NCBI RefSeq assembly: GCF_029581195.1
Contig: NZ_CP120737.1
Location: forward strand, 3,263,001 to 3,327,000
Origin: Solwaraspora sp. WMMD791
GTDB taxonomy: Bacteria; Actinomycetota; Actinomycetes; Mycobacteriales; Micromonosporaceae
Direction: 5' to 3'
DNA: 64,000 nucleotides
Shown here piece by piece: positions 1-12,191 of the stretch (position 1 is the stretch's first letter; each line of letters begins with the position of its first letter). A program made the translations under genes and the position numbers. The notes under the pieces are model-generated. The model saw nothing but the letters and a program-made list of their open reading frames with translations, made no database searches and was not told the DNA's origin.

Positions 1-1512
1 CACCCGGTCGTCGAACGTGTCGCCGTAGATCTCGCAGACCCGTACGTCGAGGTCGTCGGCGAGTTCGGTCAATGTCGACGACCGCGACCGCAGGCCGGAC
101 TCCAGGAAGACCGCCGGCACCCGCAGGTTGCGGATCGTCTCGGTGAGCCGGCGCCGGTCGGCCAGGCTCGGCTCGGCACCCGGGTGCGGGGTGACGAACC
201 CGGAGATCTGCACGTCGTACGCGGCCCCGAGGTAACCGAACGCGTCGTGGGTGGTGATCAGATGCCGCCGGCCGGGTGGAATGAGCGCGATGGTGTCCCG
301 CACGTGGTCGTCGAGCGCGGTCAGCTCGGCGATGTACGCTGCGGCGCGCTGCCGGTAGTCGGCCGCACCGGCCGGATCCGCCTTGATCAGGGTGTCGCGG
401 ATCAGTTCGGTGTACGCGACGACGTTGCGGACGTTCTGCCACAGGTGCGGGTCGATCTCGCCGTGTACGTGCTTGCCGAGCACCGCCTGGGGCAGCTGGA
501 AGATCTCGGTGCCGGGGCGGCCGAGGAAGCGGAAGTCCCGGCCGGCCGGGACCTGGGCGAGGGCCTTGTTCGGCACCTCGATGACGGTGTCGGCCGGGTC
601 GTGCACCTGCTGGTGGGCCTCGCCGGCGCCGTGCGGGTCGGCGAACAGGTACAGCGACGGCTCGCCGCGTGCCGCCGCGTCGAGGTCGACGGTGATGTCG
701 GCGTGGCCGCCACGCAGCACGTCGGCCCCGGCCATGCCGGGCACGCTGTGCGGGTCGACGCCGACGGCGAAGGTGAAGGTCTGCTCCCCGAGGGCGACGG
801 GGCGGCTGTCGGGGGTGACCGCCAGCCGCGCCGACATGGTGAGGCGGTAGACGCCCGGCTCGGTGAACGCCCAGCTCATGTGGGTGTGGGCGTCCGGTGG
901 CAGGGTGGCGGTGTCGTCCCGGTAGCCGGAGGCGGCGTCGAACCCGTCGGCCGAGTCGAGGTAGACGGCCGGGTTGCCGAACGACTCGGTGAGGTAGGCG
1001 GCCATGGTGCCGGGGCCGGTCACGGTGGTGCTCTGCAGCAGGATGTCGGAGGCCCGGTCGGCGCCGTAGGTCCCGCCGGTGCCACGGACCCGCATGCCGA
1101 GCCAGATCGTGTCGAGCGCGACGTCCTCGACCAGCGGGATGATCTCGGCCGCGTACTTGATGGCACCCTCAGCGAGGGAGATGTTCGGTACGCCGTCGGG
1201 CAGGTTGGCGTCGAGCGCCTTGATGATGGCGTGCTCCTCCAGCAGCAGATAGTTGCTGAAGGCGACGTCGGCGTAGACGACGTTGCGCACGTCGCGCAGC
1301 GACGGCTCGTACGAGTGGGGGTCGGCGCCGTCGGGGACGAGCGAGGCGACCGCGACCCGGTCGCCGCCGACGTTGTCGACCAGGTCCCGCAGGATGCCGG
1401 TGGTGGTGACGACCTGGAGGCGGTCGTCGGTGGCGCTCAGCGTCGGCGGGGCCGCGCAGCCGGCCAGGGCGACGGCCAGCAGGATCGACCCGACGAGCCC
1501 CCGTACGCGCAC
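1..1512 (-). CDS. Metal-binding lipoprotein of anchored-repeat ABC transporter (partial)
   Basis: Solute-binding lipoprotein of a zinc/manganese ABC importer (ZnuA/TroA type), cut by the left window edge, so its C-terminus is missing. GTG at 1512 is chosen because it gives a lipoprotein signal with lipobox LAGC (Cys19). The N-terminal lobe has the metal-site segment DPHSYEP and the second lobe has KHVHGEIDPHLW. Between them, from about residue 120 to 340, lies an insertion with choice-of-anchor M signatures: HTHMSWAF near residue 207 and FLGxxG...LPQ near 324. This architecture matches the 'anchored repeat ABC transporter, substrate-binding protein' family. The two neighbouring secreted proteins carry the same repeat. 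A Zur-like dyad lies about 65-82 bp upstream, so zinc repression is inferred. The ATPase and permease are expected to the left of the window. Zinc rather than manganese is inferred from the GTPase neighbour. Confidence 0.88.
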   Translation of the reverse strand, partial: MRVRGLVGSILLAVALAGCAAPPTLSATDDRLQVVTTTGILRDLVDNVGGDRVAVASLVPDGADPHSYEPSLRDVRNVVYADVAFSNYLLLEEHAIIKALDANLPDGVPNISLAEGAIKYAAEIIPLVEDVALDTIWLGMRVRGTGGTYGADRASDILLQSTTVTGPGTMAAYLTESFGNPAVYLDSADGFDAASGYRDDTATLPPDAHTHMSWAFTEPGVYRLTMSARLAVTPDSRPVALGEQTFTFAVGVDPHSVPGMAGADVLRGGHADITVDLDAAARGEPSLYLFADPHGAGEAHQQVHDPADTVIEVPNKALAQVPAGRDFRFLGRPGTEIFQLPQAVLGKHVHGEIDPHLWQNVRNVVAYTELIRDTLIKADPAGAADYRQRAAAYIAELTALDDHVRDTIALIPPGRRHLITTHDAFGYLGAAYDVQISGFVTPHPGAEPSLADRRRLTETIRNLRVPAVFLESGLRSRSSTLTELADDLDVRVCEIYGDTFDDRV

Positions 1513-1576
1513 TGTCCCACCCGCCTTCCCATCGTCCCCGCGCCGCTGCGCCTTCGCGTCCCGCACGGTAGCACGC

Positions 1577-1594
1577 AAACGATAATCGTTGTCA
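1577..1594. promoter_or_regulatory. Zur-box-like dyad upstream of metal-binding lipoprotein
   Basis: The sequence AAACGATAATCGTTGTCA has a central AACGATAATCGTT dyad resembling actinobacterial Zur boxes (TGAAAACGATTATCGTTTTCA-like). Read on the minus strand it sits upstream of the GTG start at 1512. Two related dyads occur at 3082 and 4443 next to the same functional block. Assignment to Zur rather than another Fur-family repressor is inference. Confidence 0.65.
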
Positions 1595-1663
1595 TACCCG
1601 TTTCGGCGTGCAGCCGGTGCCGACCGTGGTCACGGTCGACACCGACTGGACGTACCGGCAAGG

Positions 1664-2320
1664 TCAGCCGACCTCGAAGGTGAACTCCTCGGTGGCGCTC
1701 ACCGTCTGGCCGTTCGACGCCCGTACGCCGCTGACCTCGAACGTCGCCACGTAGGTGCCGGCGGCGTCGAAGCCCCAGTTGACATGGGCGTGGGTGTTGC
1801 GGTTGACGTTGAGGCTGTCCGGCAGCCCGTTGCCGCTGTCGAACAGCACGGTGGGGGTGCCGCCGGAGGCGGTGAAGACGCTGAAGCCGCCGGGGCCCTG
1901 CACCTCGGTCAGTTTGACCGTGACCCGGTTGAACTGCAGGGCGCCGCTGGCGACACCGGTGGTGTCCCAGCCGGCCCAGAGCAGGCCGGCGGTGTTGGTC
2001 TGCGGCAGGACGTAGGCGTACCCGCTGGTGCCGAGGAACGACCACGCGGAACTTGACGGCACGGCGGTGTACGCGGCGGACGGCACCACGAAGACGACGG
2101 TGGACGGATCCCGTTCGACGCGCGTCGAGCCGGTGTCGTCCCCGACGGTGAGCTCGATCGGCCCGCCCGCGACGTGATCGATGTCCAGGACGTCGACATG
2201 GCCGCTGGTCAACTCGATGACCGTGGCCTGCGCCACGGCCGGTACGGAGACCGCGAGCGCCGCCGCGATGGCGCTCGACGCGACACCGGCCAGCAAGCGA
2301 CGGGTAGGGGTGTTCATCAT
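1664..2320 (-). CDS. Secreted choice-of-anchor M domain protein
   Basis: A 218-aa protein with an N-terminal signal peptide (about residues 1-32, ending VAQAT) followed by one choice-of-anchor M (actinobacterial surface-anchored repeat) domain. Diagnostic pieces are GHVDVLDIDH near the start, FLGTSGYAYVLPQ in the middle and HAHVNWGFDAAGTY near the end. No sortase motif or membrane anchor follows the domain, so it is probably released or held by partners. It lies 29 bp downstream of a paralogue and 151 bp upstream of the metal-binding lipoprotein gene that contains the same repeat; all are on the minus strand. The family is known from loci that encode anchored-repeat metal ABC transporters. 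A role in binding zinc outside the membrane is inferred from Asp/His-rich segments and from the Zur-like sites. Confidence 0.8.
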   Translation of the reverse strand: MMNTPTRRLLAGVASSAIAAALAVSVPAVAQATVIELTSGHVDVLDIDHVAGGPIELTVGDDTGSTRVERDPSTVVFVVPSAAYTAVPSSSAWSFLGTSGYAYVLPQTNTAGLLWAGWDTTGVASGALQFNRVTVKLTEVQGPGGFSVFTASGGTPTVLFDSGNGLPDSLNVNRNTHAHVNWGFDAAGTYVATFEVSGVRASNGQTVSATEEFTFEVG

Positions 2321-2349
2321 GGAAGACTCCTTCTCCGATCCGGTACCGG

Positions 2350-3036
2350 TCAGGGCAGGACGACGAATCGCAGGTAGACCGAGTCGGACTCGACGACGGT
2401 CGTGGTGCCGGCCAGGGTGGCGCTGGCCTTGACCTTCAGCAGGTAGACGCCGGCCTTGCTGAACGCCCAGTTGGCGTGCAGGTGGTCACCGACCGGCAGG
2501 TCGACGACGTCCGGCAGCCCGTCCCGGCTGTTCGCCAGCACGCTCGGCTGGCCGAACAGGTCCTCGGTGTAGACGGCGACCTGGCCGGAGGACGGCGCGC
2601 TGATCAGCTGTTGCACGGTCAGGTCGAGCGAGTCGCCCTCGAAGACGCCCTCTTCGAGCTCCTCGGTGGCGATGCCGGCGAAGAGCAGCTCCTCGTTCTC
2701 CACCTGCGGCAGGATCCAGACCGGCGAGCCGGCGGTGCCGAGGAATCCGAAGGCAGGGTCACTGGGGACGGTGGTCCTGGCCTGCGGCTTGACGACGAAG
2801 ATCACGTCGTCGTGGTGCCGGTGCTCGCCGGGCTCGACGGTGTCGTCGTGGACGCCGAGTTCCAGCTCGCCGTCGGCGTACTCGACTTCGATCACGTCGA
2901 CGTGACCGGCGGACAACAGCACCGGCAGGCCGGTGCCGTGGGCCTGCGCCGGAGCCGCCGAGACGACCAGTGCGGCGATCATCGCGGCACCGGTGACGAG
3001 CGCTCCGGTGGCCCGGCGACGGGTTGCGGTCAACAC
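2350..3036 (-). CDS. Secreted choice-of-anchor M domain protein (paralogue)
   Basis: A 228-aa secreted protein with a signal peptide ending near APAQAHG (about residue 33) and one choice-of-anchor M domain: GHVDVIEVEY, then FLGTAGSPVWILPQ, then HLHANWAFSKAGVY. It is the first gene after a Zur-box-like dyad and is followed within 29 bp by its paralogue, so the two are probably co-transcribed. The region GEHRHHDDV (around residues 70-78) is rich in His and Asp and could bind metal, but this is inference. No C-terminal LPxTG motif is present. The pair resembles tandem cell-surface repeat proteins seen beside anchored-repeat zinc/manganese importers. Confidence 0.8.
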   Translation of the reverse strand: MLTATRRRATGALVTGAAMIAALVVSAAPAQAHGTGLPVLLSAGHVDVIEVEYADGELELGVHDDTVEPGEHRHHDDVIFVVKPQARTTVPSDPAFGFLGTAGSPVWILPQVENEELLFAGIATEELEEGVFEGDSLDLTVQQLISAPSSGQVAVYTEDLFGQPSVLANSRDGLPDVVDLPVGDHLHANWAFSKAGVYLLKVKASATLAGTTTVVESDSVYLRFVVLP

Positions 3037-3081
3037 AGGACAGACTCCCTCCCGGTGATCCCTGGCGGATCACCGGGAGCT

Positions 3082-3095
3082 AACGATAATCGTTT

Positions 3096-3098
<3 letters not shown>
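3082..3098. promoter_or_regulatory. Zur-box-like dyad
   Basis: AACGATAATCGTTTTCA has the same AACGATAATCGTT core as the site at 1577. On the minus strand it reads TGAAAACGATTATCGTT, close to published actinobacterial Zur boxes. It lies 46-62 bp before the start of the choice-of-anchor M gene at 3036 and overlaps the stop codon of the CobW-type gene. Confidence 0.68.
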
Positions 3099-4415
<1,317 letters not shown>

Positions 4416-4442
4416 GGACGGCTCCCCTCATCTCCGATCAGA

Positions 4443-4463
4443 TGATAACGGAAGCCGTTTTCA
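4443..4463. promoter_or_regulatory. Zur-box-like dyad upstream of CobW-type GTPase
   Basis: The segment has arms TGATAACG (4443-4450) and CGTTTTCA (4456-4463) around a 5-bp centre, 28-48 bp before the CobW-type start codon. It fits the TGAxAACG-n5-CGTTxTCA pattern of actinobacterial Zur boxes. It abuts the stop codon of the AraC-type gene. Confidence 0.65.
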
Positions 4464-6456
<1,993 letters not shown>

Positions 6457-6484
6457 GGTCCCCGCTGCCCGGGCTGCTCGTGGT

Positions 6485-6985
6485 TCAGGCCACGAGCAGC
6501 CCGAGCAGCCACAGTCCGGCGATGGCCAGCGCGGCACCCAACTCGATCAACATGGCGAGACCGACCGCCAGCACCGCCCGTTTCGTCGCCGGCCAGGCGG
6601 CGCCGAACTCGCCGAGCCGCAGCCGCTCGGCCAGCCACACCCCCAGCACGAAGCCGACGATCAGGCCGATGAACGGGATGACGAAGAACCCGACCAGGCC
6701 CAGGGCACCACCGATCAGCAGCGACCGGTTCGGTACGCCCGCCCGTTTGAGATCCCGTCCCGGCCACAGGTACTTCACCGCCGTACCGCCGACGGCGACC
6801 AGCGTCGCCACGGCGACGATCAACCACCGGCCGCCGCCCGCGTCGCTGAAGATCGCCCAGCCGAGCACGCCGGCCCAGCACAGCAGCAGACCGGGCAGGA
6901 CCGGCACGACGACGCCGATCAGCCCGACCAGGATGGCCAGCCCGCTGAGCAGCGTGACCAGCGTCTGTGTGTCGTTGAGATCCAC
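6485..6985 (-). CDS. DUF456 family membrane protein
   Basis: A 166-aa integral membrane protein. GTG at 6985 is preferred because it gives the usual DUF456 length; longer in-frame extensions are not protein-like. Four to five hydrophobic segments are visible: near residues 8-36 (VTLLSGLAILVGLIGVV...), 48-60, 84-112 (LLIGGALGLVGFF...) and 130-160. The conserved Pro-Gly of the first hairpin (PVLPGLLLCW) and the Gly-rich central segment are typical of DUF456, whose function is unknown. It stands between the aldo/keto reductase (convergent, 28 bp) and the GH67 gene (divergent). Confidence 0.8.
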   Translation of the reverse strand: MDLNDTQTLVTLLSGLAILVGLIGVVVPVLPGLLLCWAGVLGWAIFSDAGGGRWLIVAVATLVAVGGTAVKYLWPGRDLKRAGVPNRSLLIGGALGLVGFFVIPFIGLIVGFVLGVWLAERLRLGEFGAAWPATKRAVLAVGLAMLIELGAALAIAGLWLLGLLVA

Positions 6986-7094
6986 ACCGACAGGGTGACC
7001 GACGATCGCCACCCGCGCGAAATCCGGCGGCGTCGGAGGCTGCGCCGCGCGTACTGATCGGGAAGAATGTCCCCTAGCCTGGGGAGGATTCGCT

Positions 7095-9161
7095 GTGACT
7101 GTCGCACCACCGTCCGGCCGCCGGTCGATCGATGTCCATCCGGCCTGGTTGCCGGCGGAGGTGTTCCGGGCGATCGGGTCGCGGCGCGTCCTGGTCTCCG
7201 GCGACGGCCTGCTCGTCGACACGGTCCACGCCGAGACGCGGACGGCCTGCGCCCGCTTCGGCGGGTCAGTGACCCGCCTGTCCATCGACGGCGACGCCGA
7301 CCTGCTGCTCGCGCTGACCGGCAGCACCCGTGCCGACCTCGACGGCGACCTCGGCGACGAGGGCTACACCCTCGGCCGGGCCGGCGGCCGCACCACCGTC
7401 ACCGCCGACGCCCCCGTCGGCCTGCTGTACGGGCTGTTCCACGTGGCCCGGCTCGGCGAGTCGGCCTTCCACGGCGACATCGCCACCCAGGTGCACCGGC
7501 CGGCGATCCGGCGACGGATGCTGGACCACTGGGACAACGTCGACGTGCACCCGGTGATGGGGCAGGTCGAGCGGGGCTACGCCGGCGGGTCGATCTTCTG
7601 GCGCGACGGCGCGATCACCGACGACCTCGACCGGGTCCGGGCGTACGCGCGGCTACTCGCCGCCAGCGGCGTCAACGCGCTCACCATCAACAACGTCAAC
7701 GTCGGGCGTACGGAGGCGCGGCTGCTCACCGACCGGCTCGCCGACGTCGCCACGTTCGCCGACATCTTCCGCCCGTACGGCATCCGGATGCATTTGTGTG
7801 TGACGTTCGCCGCGCCGATGGTGCTCGGCGGCCTGGCCACCGCCGACCCGCACGACGAGGCGGTACGGGACTGGTGGGCGGCCACCACCGCCCAGGTCTA
7901 CCGGGCGGTGCCGGACTTCGGCGGGTACGTCGTGAAAGCCGACTCCGAGGGCCAGCCCGGCCCGTTCGCGTACGGGCGCAGCCACGCCGACGGCGCCAAC
8001 CTGCTCGCCGACGCCCTCGCCCCGCACGGCGGGGTGGTGCACTGGCGGGCGTTCGTCTACAACCACCGGCGGGACTGGCGGGACCGCTCCACCGACCGGG
8101 CGCGGGCCGCGTACGACCATTTCGCCCCGCTCGACGGCCAGTTCCGAGACAACGCGATCGTGCAGGTCAAGTACGGGCCGGTCGACTTCCAGCCCCGGGA
8201 GCCGGTGTCCCCGGTGATCGCCGCGATGCCGGCGACCCGGCTGGCCGTCGAGTTGCAGGTGACCCAGGAGTACACCGGGCAGCAGCGGCACGTGTGCTAC
8301 CTGGCTCCGCTGTGGAGTGAGATCCTCGGCTTCCGGTTCGACGGCGACAGCCTGGAAGCCGACGGCGACGCCGACCGTGACCTGGGTGCGTCGGTCGCCG
8401 CGATCGCCGCCCGGGGCGGCACCCTCGCCGCCGTGTCGAACGTCGGCGACGACCCGTTCTGGTGCGGTCATCCGCTGGCCCAGGCCAACCTGTACGCGTT
8501 CGGCCGGCTCGGCTGGGACCCGACCGCCGACCCGGCGGCGCTGCTCGACGAGTGGATCGATTTGACCTTCCCGGCCGGCTCAGTCTCCGATCCGGTGCAG
8601 CTGCGGCAGACGCTGCACGCGATCATGGACGACTCCTGGCGTACCTACGAGCGGTACACCGCCCCGCTCGGTGTCGGCTGGATGGTCAACCCCTCCGACC
8701 ACTACGGCCCGGCTGTCGACGGATACGAGTACAGCCAGTGGGGGACGTACCACTTCGCCGACCGCGACGGCGTCGGCGTGGACCGGACCCGGGCCACCGG
8801 CACCGGCTACGCCGGGCAGTATCCGAAACCCTGGTCGGACGTGTACGAGTCACTCGCCGACTGCCCCGACGAACTGCTGCTCTTCTTCCACCACGTGCCG
8901 TACGGCCACGTGCTGCACAGCGGGTCGACGGTGATCCAGCACATCTACGACACCCACTTCGCCGGGGCCGACGAGGCGGTGGCCATGCGGGACCGGTGGC
9001 GCGACGTCGCCGACGCCGGCCTCGACCCGGCCCTGTACGCCCGCGTCGCCGACCGCCTCGACGAGCAGGTCCGGTCCGCGCGGGAGTGGCGCGACCAGAT
9101 CAACACGTACTTCTTCCGCAAGTCCGGCGTCCCGGACGCGCTCGGCCGCCGCATCCACTGA
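7095..9161 (+). CDS. aguA: GH67 alpha-glucuronidase
   Basis: A 688-aa GH67 enzyme, which removes 4-O-methyl-glucuronic acid from the non-reducing end of glucuronoxylo-oligosaccharides. The GTG start at 7095 follows GGGGAGGA. There is no signal peptide, so it acts in the cytoplasm on imported aldouronic acids. Diagnostic blocks: RRRMLDHWDNVD (about 136-147), the TINNVNV segment (~197), KADSEGQPGPFAYGR (~280), where the Glu corresponds to the general acid of GH67, and HWRAFVYN (~317) before the carboxylate region. The length matches the family (about 680-720). It lies alone, far from the xylan ABC locus at 29-39 kb, but fits that pathway together with GH39, GH10 and CE7. Confidence 0.93.
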   Translation: MTVAPPSGRRSIDVHPAWLPAEVFRAIGSRRVLVSGDGLLVDTVHAETRTACARFGGSVTRLSIDGDADLLLALTGSTRADLDGDLGDEGYTLGRAGGRTTVTADAPVGLLYGLFHVARLGESAFHGDIATQVHRPAIRRRMLDHWDNVDVHPVMGQVERGYAGGSIFWRDGAITDDLDRVRAYARLLAASGVNALTINNVNVGRTEARLLTDRLADVATFADIFRPYGIRMHLCVTFAAPMVLGGLATADPHDEAVRDWWAATTAQVYRAVPDFGGYVVKADSEGQPGPFAYGRSHADGANLLADALAPHGGVVHWRAFVYNHRRDWRDRSTDRARAAYDHFAPLDGQFRDNAIVQVKYGPVDFQPREPVSPVIAAMPATRLAVELQVTQEYTGQQRHVCYLAPLWSEILGFRFDGDSLEADGDADRDLGASVAAIAARGGTLAAVSNVGDDPFWCGHPLAQANLYAFGRLGWDPTADPAALLDEWIDLTFPAGSVSDPVQLRQTLHAIMDDSWRTYERYTAPLGVGWMVNPSDHYGPAVDGYEYSQWGTYHFADRDGVGVDRTRATGTGYAGQYPKPWSDVYESLADCPDELLLFFHHVPYGHVLHSGSTVIQHIYDTHFAGADEAVAMRDRWRDVADAGLDPALYARVADRLDEQVRSAREWRDQINTYFFRKSGVPDALGRRIH

Positions 9162-9241
9162 CCCGGACCCATCTGTCCGACCCGGCCCGAGTCGCGCAAC
9201 GGACAGTCACAGCAGCCGTACGGGCGACCTCTGCAGTGGAC

Positions 9242-9260
9242 ATCGATGCCTAGCATCGAT
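9242..9260. promoter_or_regulatory. Short dyad before 950-aa gene
   Basis: A perfect inverted repeat ATCGATGC-cta-GCATCGAT lies 35 bp upstream of the ATG at 9295. It has the form of a regulator-binding site, but no regulator is identified. It could also simply be a chance dyad. Confidence 0.35.
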
Positions 9261-9294
9261 ACCACTCGGAAGTGAGGAGACGGCGATTCCAGCG

Positions 9295-12147
9295 ATGACG
9301 GAGCGACCCCGGTTCGCGGGCGTACACCGTCTGTTGTCGCTGATCCGCCAGCTCGCCACCCGACCACCGTTCACCCACCGCGCGCCGGACCTGCAGGTAC
9401 GCGGCGACGAGCCGCTACCGCTGGTGTGCCTGGTCGGCGGCGACGCCCCGCAACTGTTCCTCACCGCCCTCGACGCCACGCTGAACGACGCCTCGCCCCG
9501 GATTCCGCACGCCCTGGTCGACGCGGACACCGCAGGCACGAGCAGCGCCCAGCGGTGGGGCGCCCCTGCCGACGACACCGGCACCCGTGAACCGCCACTG
9601 CTGCCGCTGCTCGACGAGCTGGCTTTCCAGCTCGCCGCCGACTCCTTCGGCACCGGCCGGCTGACCCGTTTCGACCGCTACCGGCTGACCGACTGGCTCA
9701 CCGGTCACCGGCTTCCGCCGGCCCGGGGCCGCGACGACCGGTCCGCGGTGCTGGCATTGCTCCGCTCGTGGAGCGGCCGCGCCGGCGGTGGTGCGGGCGG
9801 CAGCGACCCGTCCGTGTCGGTGGCCGAGATGGCGTCCGGGGTGTGGAGCCGGATCGGCCTCTGGCTGCTGATGTGGGCCGGGCGTGGCGCGCTGCGGGGG
9901 TGGCTGAGCCGCCGACCGGCCGGGCTGGGCCGCGAGGCCCGCTGGTTCATGCGCCGTCAGCCGTACATGGTGCCCCGGCACTCCACCGACTTCCTCGGCT
10001 TCGCCGAACGCCTCACTGTCGACCGTCGCGGCTTCGAAAACGTCGAGCAGATCAAGAAACTGCTGGTCCATGCGTTCCTGGAGGATCTGCGTGCCGCATA
10101 CCGACGACGCCGGTGGCGCTACTTCCCGCGCCGATCCGGTTGGCGGCGCACCGGGTACGTGACCGTGCTGATCACCAACGCGACCGGGGCGAACGGCGGT
10201 GGGGAACTGCTCCGGCTGGTCAACGCGGTCCGCAACGAGACCGGCGAACTCGACCCGCTGCTGGTCGTCGCCGGCTGCGACCAGCCGCCGGAGCTGCCGG
10301 AGGGCACCGGCACCCGACCCATGCCGGCGCAGGACGCCGAACGCGCACTGCAGCTGTGGCGGCGCGGGCTGCCCCATCGACGTCAGCTACTGGCCACCGA
10401 CGCACGTTACCTGGTGTTGAACCTGCCCGACCCGGTCGGGCCGGAACGGGCCCGCGAGCTCAACGCCGAGGACGAGGCCGCCTGGGAGCCGCCCGGGGCC
10501 GGGTGGCGGCCACCCCCGGCGCCCCGCCTGGCCCGGCGCGGTGTGGTGGAGGCGCTGGTCGCCGTCGCGCTGGTCGCGGTGCTCGCCGCGCCGCTGCTCA
10601 CCGTCCGGCAGTACTGGCAGGAACACTGCTCGGTGCTACGGTCCCAGGTGGACGCTGCGGTGAGTGTCGAGCTTCTGAAGTTCGGTCCCGACGACACACA
10701 GTGCGTCGGCCACAGCGACAGCGCGGCGCAGGTCTTCGGCACCAACGCCCGCCTGCGGGCGGCGCAGCTCCGGGTGTTCGCCGAGAACGGGACCGCGGCG
10801 CGCAAGCTGGCCGAGATCCCGCGCCGGCCGATGATCAGCCTGGTGTACTTCGCCGGGCTGACCCACGCCGGCAGCGACCTCGACACCGATCACGCGGTCG
10901 CCGAGGAGCTCGAAGGCATCGCGCTGGCCCAGCAGCAACAGCATGCCGCGTCGTCGCTGTCCGAGCCGCTGGTGCGGGTGGTGATCGCCAACGCCGGCCG
11001 AGGCATGCGGCAGGCCCACCACGTCGCGGAGAAGCACCTGATCCCGCTGATCGACGCCGACGACAGCATCAAAGGCGTGATCGGGATGGACCGCACCGTC
11101 CCGGAGACCGAGGAGGCGATCCGGATCCTCGGTGAAGCCGGTATTCCGGTCTTCGGCACCACCCTCACCGGCACCGGGCTGGCCGAACTGTCCCAGTTGT
11201 ACTTCCAGCTGGTGCCGGACAACACCCGGCAGGCGGAGCTGGTGGCCCGCTACGCCGCGCACACCGGGCGGGGCAAGGTGACGGTGTACCACCCGCCGAT
11301 CGACCCGGACCACCCCGACGAGTACGTGAAGACACTGCGCGACGCCATCGCGGACCGGATGGGCGAGGCCGTCGACCTGGTCGACTGGCGCGACGACGTC
11401 AACGAACTGCCGCCGCCGTGCCGCCGGCCGGACTGGGCACAGGCGTACCAACGGGAGTTGTTCTTCTACGCCGGCCGGGAGAACAACTACCGGGACTTCC
11501 TGCGGACGATGAACGACGGCTGCGTCGATTCGGACCGTACGCCGCACATCGTCGCCGACGACGCGGTCACCCGGGCGGTCGCCCAGGCCAGCTTCCGGAC
11601 CGACGACACGTTCGCCGGCTCCCGTGTGCGGTACGTCGGCCTGGGCAGCCTGGTGGTGCTCGGCGGCCGGGACTGCGTGACGAACGGCAGGCCCGCCCCC
11701 GCGTTGTCCGACATGCAGCCGATGCAGTCGTTCTGCTCCGGCTACCAGCGGCTGCGGGCACGGCTCGCCGCCGACCTGCCGCCGGCGGAGCTGCCCGCCA
11801 CCTCGTACCCGGGTGAACGGGTCGGCGTCGCCTACGACACCGTACGGATGCTGGTGGACCTGGTCCGGCTCGGCGGCCGGCACCGGTGGCACCGCGCCGC
11901 GCTGGTCCAGCTGCTCCGGGAGCCGGGGTACGAGTTCCTCGGCGCCAGCGGGGTGATCAGTTTCAGCGCCTCCCGGATCGGCGACTCGCGCAACATCGCG
12001 ATCCTGGAGTTGGCGATCCCGCCCTCGGGCGATCCACAGTCGCGCGAGCCCGAGCCTAGCTGTGTGTTCCTGATCGGCGACCTGTACCGGGTCGGCGAGC
12101 CCGGCAGCGACACCGGCAACGGCTGCCCCCTACCGCCGGACGACTGA
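9295..12147 (+). CDS. Membrane-anchored protein with periplasmic-binding-like receptor domain
   Basis: A 950-aa protein of uncertain function. Residues 1 to about 415 look cytoplasmic: an Arg/Leu-rich region starting with LVCLVGGDAPQLFL, without a clear P-loop. A single hydrophobic segment follows (about 422-438, VVEALVAVALVAVLAA), then a large C-terminal region. That region (about 500-940) resembles a type I periplasmic-binding fold of the branched-chain amino-acid receptor kind: alternating strand/helix runs such as MISLVYFAGL, LVRVVIANAG, IKGVIGMDRT and IPVFGTTLTG. Topology therefore suggests an extracellular sensor linked to a cytoplasmic domain by one membrane pass. An upstream GAGGAG (about 9274) gives a rather long spacing. 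Neighbours give no clue. Alternatives are a receptor-like NTPase relative or an orphan ABC-type receptor. Confidence 0.6.
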   Translation: MTERPRFAGVHRLLSLIRQLATRPPFTHRAPDLQVRGDEPLPLVCLVGGDAPQLFLTALDATLNDASPRIPHALVDADTAGTSSAQRWGAPADDTGTREPPLLPLLDELAFQLAADSFGTGRLTRFDRYRLTDWLTGHRLPPARGRDDRSAVLALLRSWSGRAGGGAGGSDPSVSVAEMASGVWSRIGLWLLMWAGRGALRGWLSRRPAGLGREARWFMRRQPYMVPRHSTDFLGFAERLTVDRRGFENVEQIKKLLVHAFLEDLRAAYRRRRWRYFPRRSGWRRTGYVTVLITNATGANGGGELLRLVNAVRNETGELDPLLVVAGCDQPPELPEGTGTRPMPAQDAERALQLWRRGLPHRRQLLATDARYLVLNLPDPVGPERARELNAEDEAAWEPPGAGWRPPPAPRLARRGVVEALVAVALVAVLAAPLLTVRQYWQEHCSVLRSQVDAAVSVELLKFGPDDTQCVGHSDSAAQVFGTNARLRAAQLRVFAENGTAARKLAEIPRRPMISLVYFAGLTHAGSDLDTDHAVAEELEGIALAQQQQHAASSLSEPLVRVVIANAGRGMRQAHHVAEKHLIPLIDADDSIKGVIGMDRTVPETEEAIRILGEAGIPVFGTTLTGTGLAELSQLYFQLVPDNTRQAELVARYAAHTGRGKVTVYHPPIDPDHPDEYVKTLRDAIADRMGEAVDLVDWRDDVNELPPPCRRPDWAQAYQRELFFYAGRENNYRDFLRTMNDGCVDSDRTPHIVADDAVTRAVAQASFRTDDTFAGSRVRYVGLGSLVVLGGRDCVTNGRPAPALSDMQPMQSFCSGYQRLRARLAADLPPAELPATSYPGERVGVAYDTVRMLVDLVRLGGRHRWHRAALVQLLREPGYEFLGASGVISFSASRIGDSRNIAILELAIPPSGDPQSREPEPSCVFLIGDLYRVGEPGSDTGNGCPLPPDD

Positions 12148-12191
12148 TCCCGCACGGTCGATCACCCCGCATCCGGTGTCCATGGTCTGCG

